Assembly: GCA_947457745.1 (NCBI GenBank)
Contig: CANGWT010000072.1
Span: 1-7,689, forward strand
From: Burkholderiaceae bacterium
GTDB taxonomy: Bacteria; Pseudomonadota; Gammaproteobacteria; Burkholderiales; Burkholderiaceae
Length of the DNA stretch: 7,689 nucleotides
Direction of reading: 5' to 3'
A program made the translations under genes and the position numbers. The notes beneath the pieces are model-generated. The model was not told where the DNA came from, ran no database searches, and saw only the letters and a list, made by a program, of their open reading frames with translations. Below are positions 5,582 to 7,689 of this stretch, piece after piece (within the stretch, counting starts at the first letter, position 1; the number at the start of each line of letters is the position of its first letter).

Positions 5582-6717
5582 GATTTAGCCTCTAGCATTT
5601 GTTCGAAATAGGCACGAATCAGATTGTGATAACGCGGGTCATCCAATAAGAAAGCATCGTGCCCATGTGGCGCATCAATCTCTGCATAACTGACTTCGCT
5701 CTTATTGCTGAGCAAAGACTCCACAATCTCTCGACTGCGATTAGGCGGGAAGCGCCAATCGGTAGAAAAACTCACAACTAAAAACTGAGCTTGCACTTCT
5801 GCAAGGGCGCGATTTAAGCTGCCTTCATAACGACGCGAAGGGTCAAAATAATCTAGCGCTCTCGTAATAAGCAAGTAAGTATTGGCATCAAAGTAAGTAG
5901 AAAACTTATCGCCTTGATAGCGCAAATAACTTTCTACCTCAAACTCCACATCAAAGCTGAAGCGGTAGTCGTGAGACTCACCATTCGGTCTTTGTAGCTC
6001 GCGCCCAAACTTTTCTGCCATGTCATCATCAGACAGGTAGGTAATGTGGCCAACCATGCGAGCTAATCTAAGGCCACGCTTTGGCACTACGCCATGCTCA
6101 TAGTAGTTACCACCATGAAAATCAGGATCAGACAAAATGGCATTACGCGCTACTTCATTAAATGCAATGTTCTGTGCGCTCAGTTTTGGTGTCGAGGCAA
6201 TTACCAAACAATGGGCAAGTCGTTTTGGGAACTGGATAGACCAAGCTAATGCCTGCATTCCACCCAAGCTTCCACCCATTACTGCAGCAAAACGGCGAAT
6301 GCCCAACTTATCAGCCAAGCGCGCCTGGGTGTTCACCCAATCTTCAACCGTAATTACCGGAAAGTCGGCACCATAGGGCTTGCTAGTAGCAGGGTTCATG
6401 CTCATGGGTCCAGTAGATCCAAAGCAAGAACCTAAATTATTAACGCCAATCACAAAGAAGTGATTAGTATCTACCGGCTTGCCCGGTCCAATCATGTTGT
6501 CCCACCAGCCGATATCTTTTGCATCATCAGGATTGGGCCCAGCCACATGATGTGATGCATTGAGTGCATGACAAACCAGAACGGCGTTACTTTTATCGGC
6601 ATTGAGTTTGCCGTAAGTTTCAATAACTAAATCGTAGCTCGATAAGATGGCGCCACTTTGCAAAGGCAAGGGCTCGGCAAAATGGATAGTATTTCTAGAG
6701 AGATTTAGCTCGCTCAT
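5578..6717 (-). CDS. metX: Homoserine O-acyltransferase (MetX)
   Basis: The first committed step of methionine synthesis: acylation of homoserine from an acyl-CoA. The 379-residue alpha/beta-hydrolase has the nucleophile S150 in MGGSLGGMQ, the acid D320 in SFSTDWRFPP and H353 in PHGHDAFLLDD. Other family strings are LVCHALNASHHVAG (47-60) and NNLGSCFGSTGP (93-104). Burkholderial relatives are commonly named succinyl-specific MetXS, but the acyl donor (succinyl or acetyl) cannot be settled by eye. Its ATG overlaps the slmA stop (ATGA). There is no leader or SAM aptamer in front of it, so it depends on the upstream slmA/argB transcript. Confidence 0.96.
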   Translation of the reverse strand: MSELNLSRNTIHFAEPLPLQSGAILSSYDLVIETYGKLNADKSNAVLVCHALNASHHVAGPNPDDAKDIGWWDNMIGPGKPVDTNHFFVIGVNNLGSCFGSTGPMSMNPATSKPYGADFPVITVEDWVNTQARLADKLGIRRFAAVMGGSLGGMQALAWSIQFPKRLAHCLVIASTPKLSAQNIAFNEVARNAILSDPDFHGGNYYEHGVVPKRGLRLARMVGHITYLSDDDMAEKFGRELQRPNGESHDYRFSFDVEFEVESYLRYQGDKFSTYFDANTYLLITRALDYFDPSRRYEGSLNRALAEVQAQFLVVSFSTDWRFPPNRSREIVESLLSNKSEVSYAEIDAPHGHDAFLLDDPRYHNLIRAYFEQMLEAKS

Positions 6718-7370
6718 TCGGAAAGAAGAATGCGAAGGCTGATATCAGACGCTTCGGTTGGAAGCTTCTTAAAGCCGCTTCGAGCAAAGCGATGCCAACG
6801 GCCCAAAACATAACTCATCAACATCGCCGCACGGATGCTGACTTCGTCTTGAGATACATTTGCCCATTTAACGCCTTGGGTTTGGGCAATACGCAGTGCC
6901 TGCTTTAAAGATGCCTCAACACGATCAAGCACTTGTGTAATGCGCTCTTGCAAGCGATCATCTTCTTGCAATAGAGCATCACCCAAAAGTACGCGAGTCA
7001 TACCGGGATTCTTTTCTGCAAAGAATAAGAGCATCTGCAAAATGCCACGAGCTTGCGCAAGCCCAGACTCTTCTTTTTGGTTAATCTGATTAATCAGACC
7101 AAAAACCGTTTGCTCAATAAATGAAATCAGACCCTCAAACATCTGCGCCTTACTAGCGAAATGTCGATAGAGTGCTGCTTCTGAGACTTGAATTTTTGCT
7201 GCCAATGCTGCCGTCGTTACACGCTCACCCTTAGGGTTTTGTAACATCTCTGCCAACACTTGCAAAATCTGAAGGCGACGCTCTCCTGGACGTGGACGCT
7301 TACGTGTCTTACCTTCCTCGGCAGCTGTCACCTCGATCTCTGAGGCGCTAGGGTCAAAAGAATCACGCAT
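6714..7370 (-). CDS. slmA: SlmA nucleoid occlusion factor (TetR family)
   Basis: A DNA-bound inhibitor of FtsZ-ring assembly that keeps division away from the nucleoid. The 218-residue protein has a charged tail of about 30 residues (KTRKRPRPGERR), then a TetR helix-turn-helix (51-78) with SEAALYRHFASKAQMF, nearly identical to E. coli SlmA. The following IEQTVF, EKNPGMTRVLLGDALL and DRLQERI strings also match SlmA. It is about 20 residues longer than E. coli SlmA, mostly at the N terminus. The ATG at 7370-7368 is preceded by AAGAG about 8 nt upstream. It lies 22 bp after argB and overlaps metX by 4 bp. A different TetR-type regulator role is possible but less likely given the motif match. Confidence 0.9.
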   Translation of the reverse strand: MRDSFDPSASEIEVTAAEEGKTRKRPRPGERRLQILQVLAEMLQNPKGERVTTAALAAKIQVSEAALYRHFASKAQMFEGLISFIEQTVFGLINQINQKEESGLAQARGILQMLLFFAEKNPGMTRVLLGDALLQEDDRLQERITQVLDRVEASLKQALRIAQTQGVKWANVSQDEVSIRAAMLMSYVLGRWHRFARSGFKKLPTEASDISLRILLSE

Positions 7371-7392
7371 ATTTATATCTCTTGTTCAACTC

Positions 7393-7689
7393 TTAGCGGG
7401 AACGAATCATCGTTCCAAATGCTTGCTCTGTCAGAATCTCCAACAGTAGGGAGTGCTCAATTCGTCCATCGATGATATGCACTGAATTTACACCGCTCTT
7501 TGCTGCATCTAATGCGGAAGAAATCTTTGGCAACATACCACCAGAAATAGTGCCATCAGCAAATAAGCCATCAATTTCACGTGCCGTTAGGTCAGTTAAA
7601 AGCGTACCACTTTTATCCATCACACCAGGAATATTGGTCATCATGACTAATTTCTCTGCATGCAAAATTTCTGCCATCTTGCCAGCCAC
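7393..7689 (-). CDS. argB: Acetylglutamate kinase, C-terminal part (partial)
   Basis: The second step of arginine synthesis, phosphorylating N-acetylglutamate with ATP. Only the last 98 residues are in the window; the gene continues past 7689, and the GTG at the edge is an internal valine codon, not a start. Family strings are VAGKMAEILHAEKLVMMTNI, ADGTISGGMLPK (kinase lysine region), VHIIDGRIEHSLLLEILT and the final GTMI. The sequence ends normally with TAA at 7395-7393. It is the first gene seen of the minus-strand operon that runs through slmA, metX, metW and ampG. Confidence 0.95.
   Translation of the reverse strand: MAGKMAEILHAEKLVMMTNIPGVMDKSGTLLTDLTAREIDGLFADGTISGGMLPKISSALDAAKSGVNSVHIIDGRIEHSLLLEILTEQAFGTMIRSR
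7399..7416 (-). repeat. 7-bp perfect hairpin at the end of argB
   Basis: GGAACGA (7399-7405) and TCGTTCC (7410-7416) are perfect inverted repeats around a 4-nt loop, within the codons for the last residues of argB. In the minus-strand mRNA the stem ends just before the TAA. No T-run follows, so it is not a standard terminator. It could be chance, an RNA-stability element or a processing signal between argB and slmA. Confidence 0.4.

Noticed and set aside
1..7689. Mobile element, CRISPR array, phage or toxin-antitoxin system
   Set aside because: No transposase, terminal repeats, regularly spaced repeats or small paired genes were seen; every complete gene is a core housekeeping gene.

Overview
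The window looks like a piece of a betaproteobacterial chromosome from the family Burkholderiaceae, most like Polynucleobacter. The clues are moderate-to-low GC by eye, very tight gene packing, protein sequences that resemble that genus, and the order metK / lpxL / (second lpxL) / dapF and argB-slmA-metX-metW-ampG. This placement comes from recognising sequences, not from a search. I see no mobile element, tRNA, rRNA or CRISPR array. All complete genes are core housekeeping genes.

Left edge (1-213): the first ten bases, read on the minus strand, are ATG GCA AAT G with a good Shine-Dalgarno sequence. This is the expected start of metK (S-adenosylmethionine synthetase), which runs leftward out of the window. 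Its leader holds the most interesting element found here, a SAM-II-type riboswitch aptamer on the minus strand (about 73-128). A sigma70-like promoter (135-164) would start transcription right at the aptamer. It would let SAM control the enzyme that makes SAM.

Plus-strand block (214-2178): an LpxL-type lipid A late acyltransferase, then the decayed remains of a second LpxL paralogue (1077-1264), then dapF (diaminopimelate epimerase, lysine and peptidoglycan precursor). The remnant keeps a mid-protein block and the C-terminal tail in two frames, with the N-terminal half and about 90 residues in between lost.

Middle (2221-3680): pyrE (minus) converges on dapF and diverges from an exodeoxyribonuclease III / AP endonuclease gene (plus). 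The two divergent start codons are only 8 bp apart and share a 10-bp palindrome that gives both genes a short AGG ribosome-binding core.

Minus-strand operon (7689 down to 3673): argB (3' end only), slmA, metX, metW, ampG. After a 22-bp argB-slmA gap, the genes are linked by ATGA overlaps (slmA/metX and metX/metW) and an 8-bp overlap (metW/ampG). The cluster mixes arginine and methionine synthesis, nucleoid occlusion and cell-wall recycling. The last gene, ampG, overlaps the xth stop tail to tail by 8 bp. No gene-free stretch exceeds 300 bp; the longest is 1-213, occupied by the metK control region.
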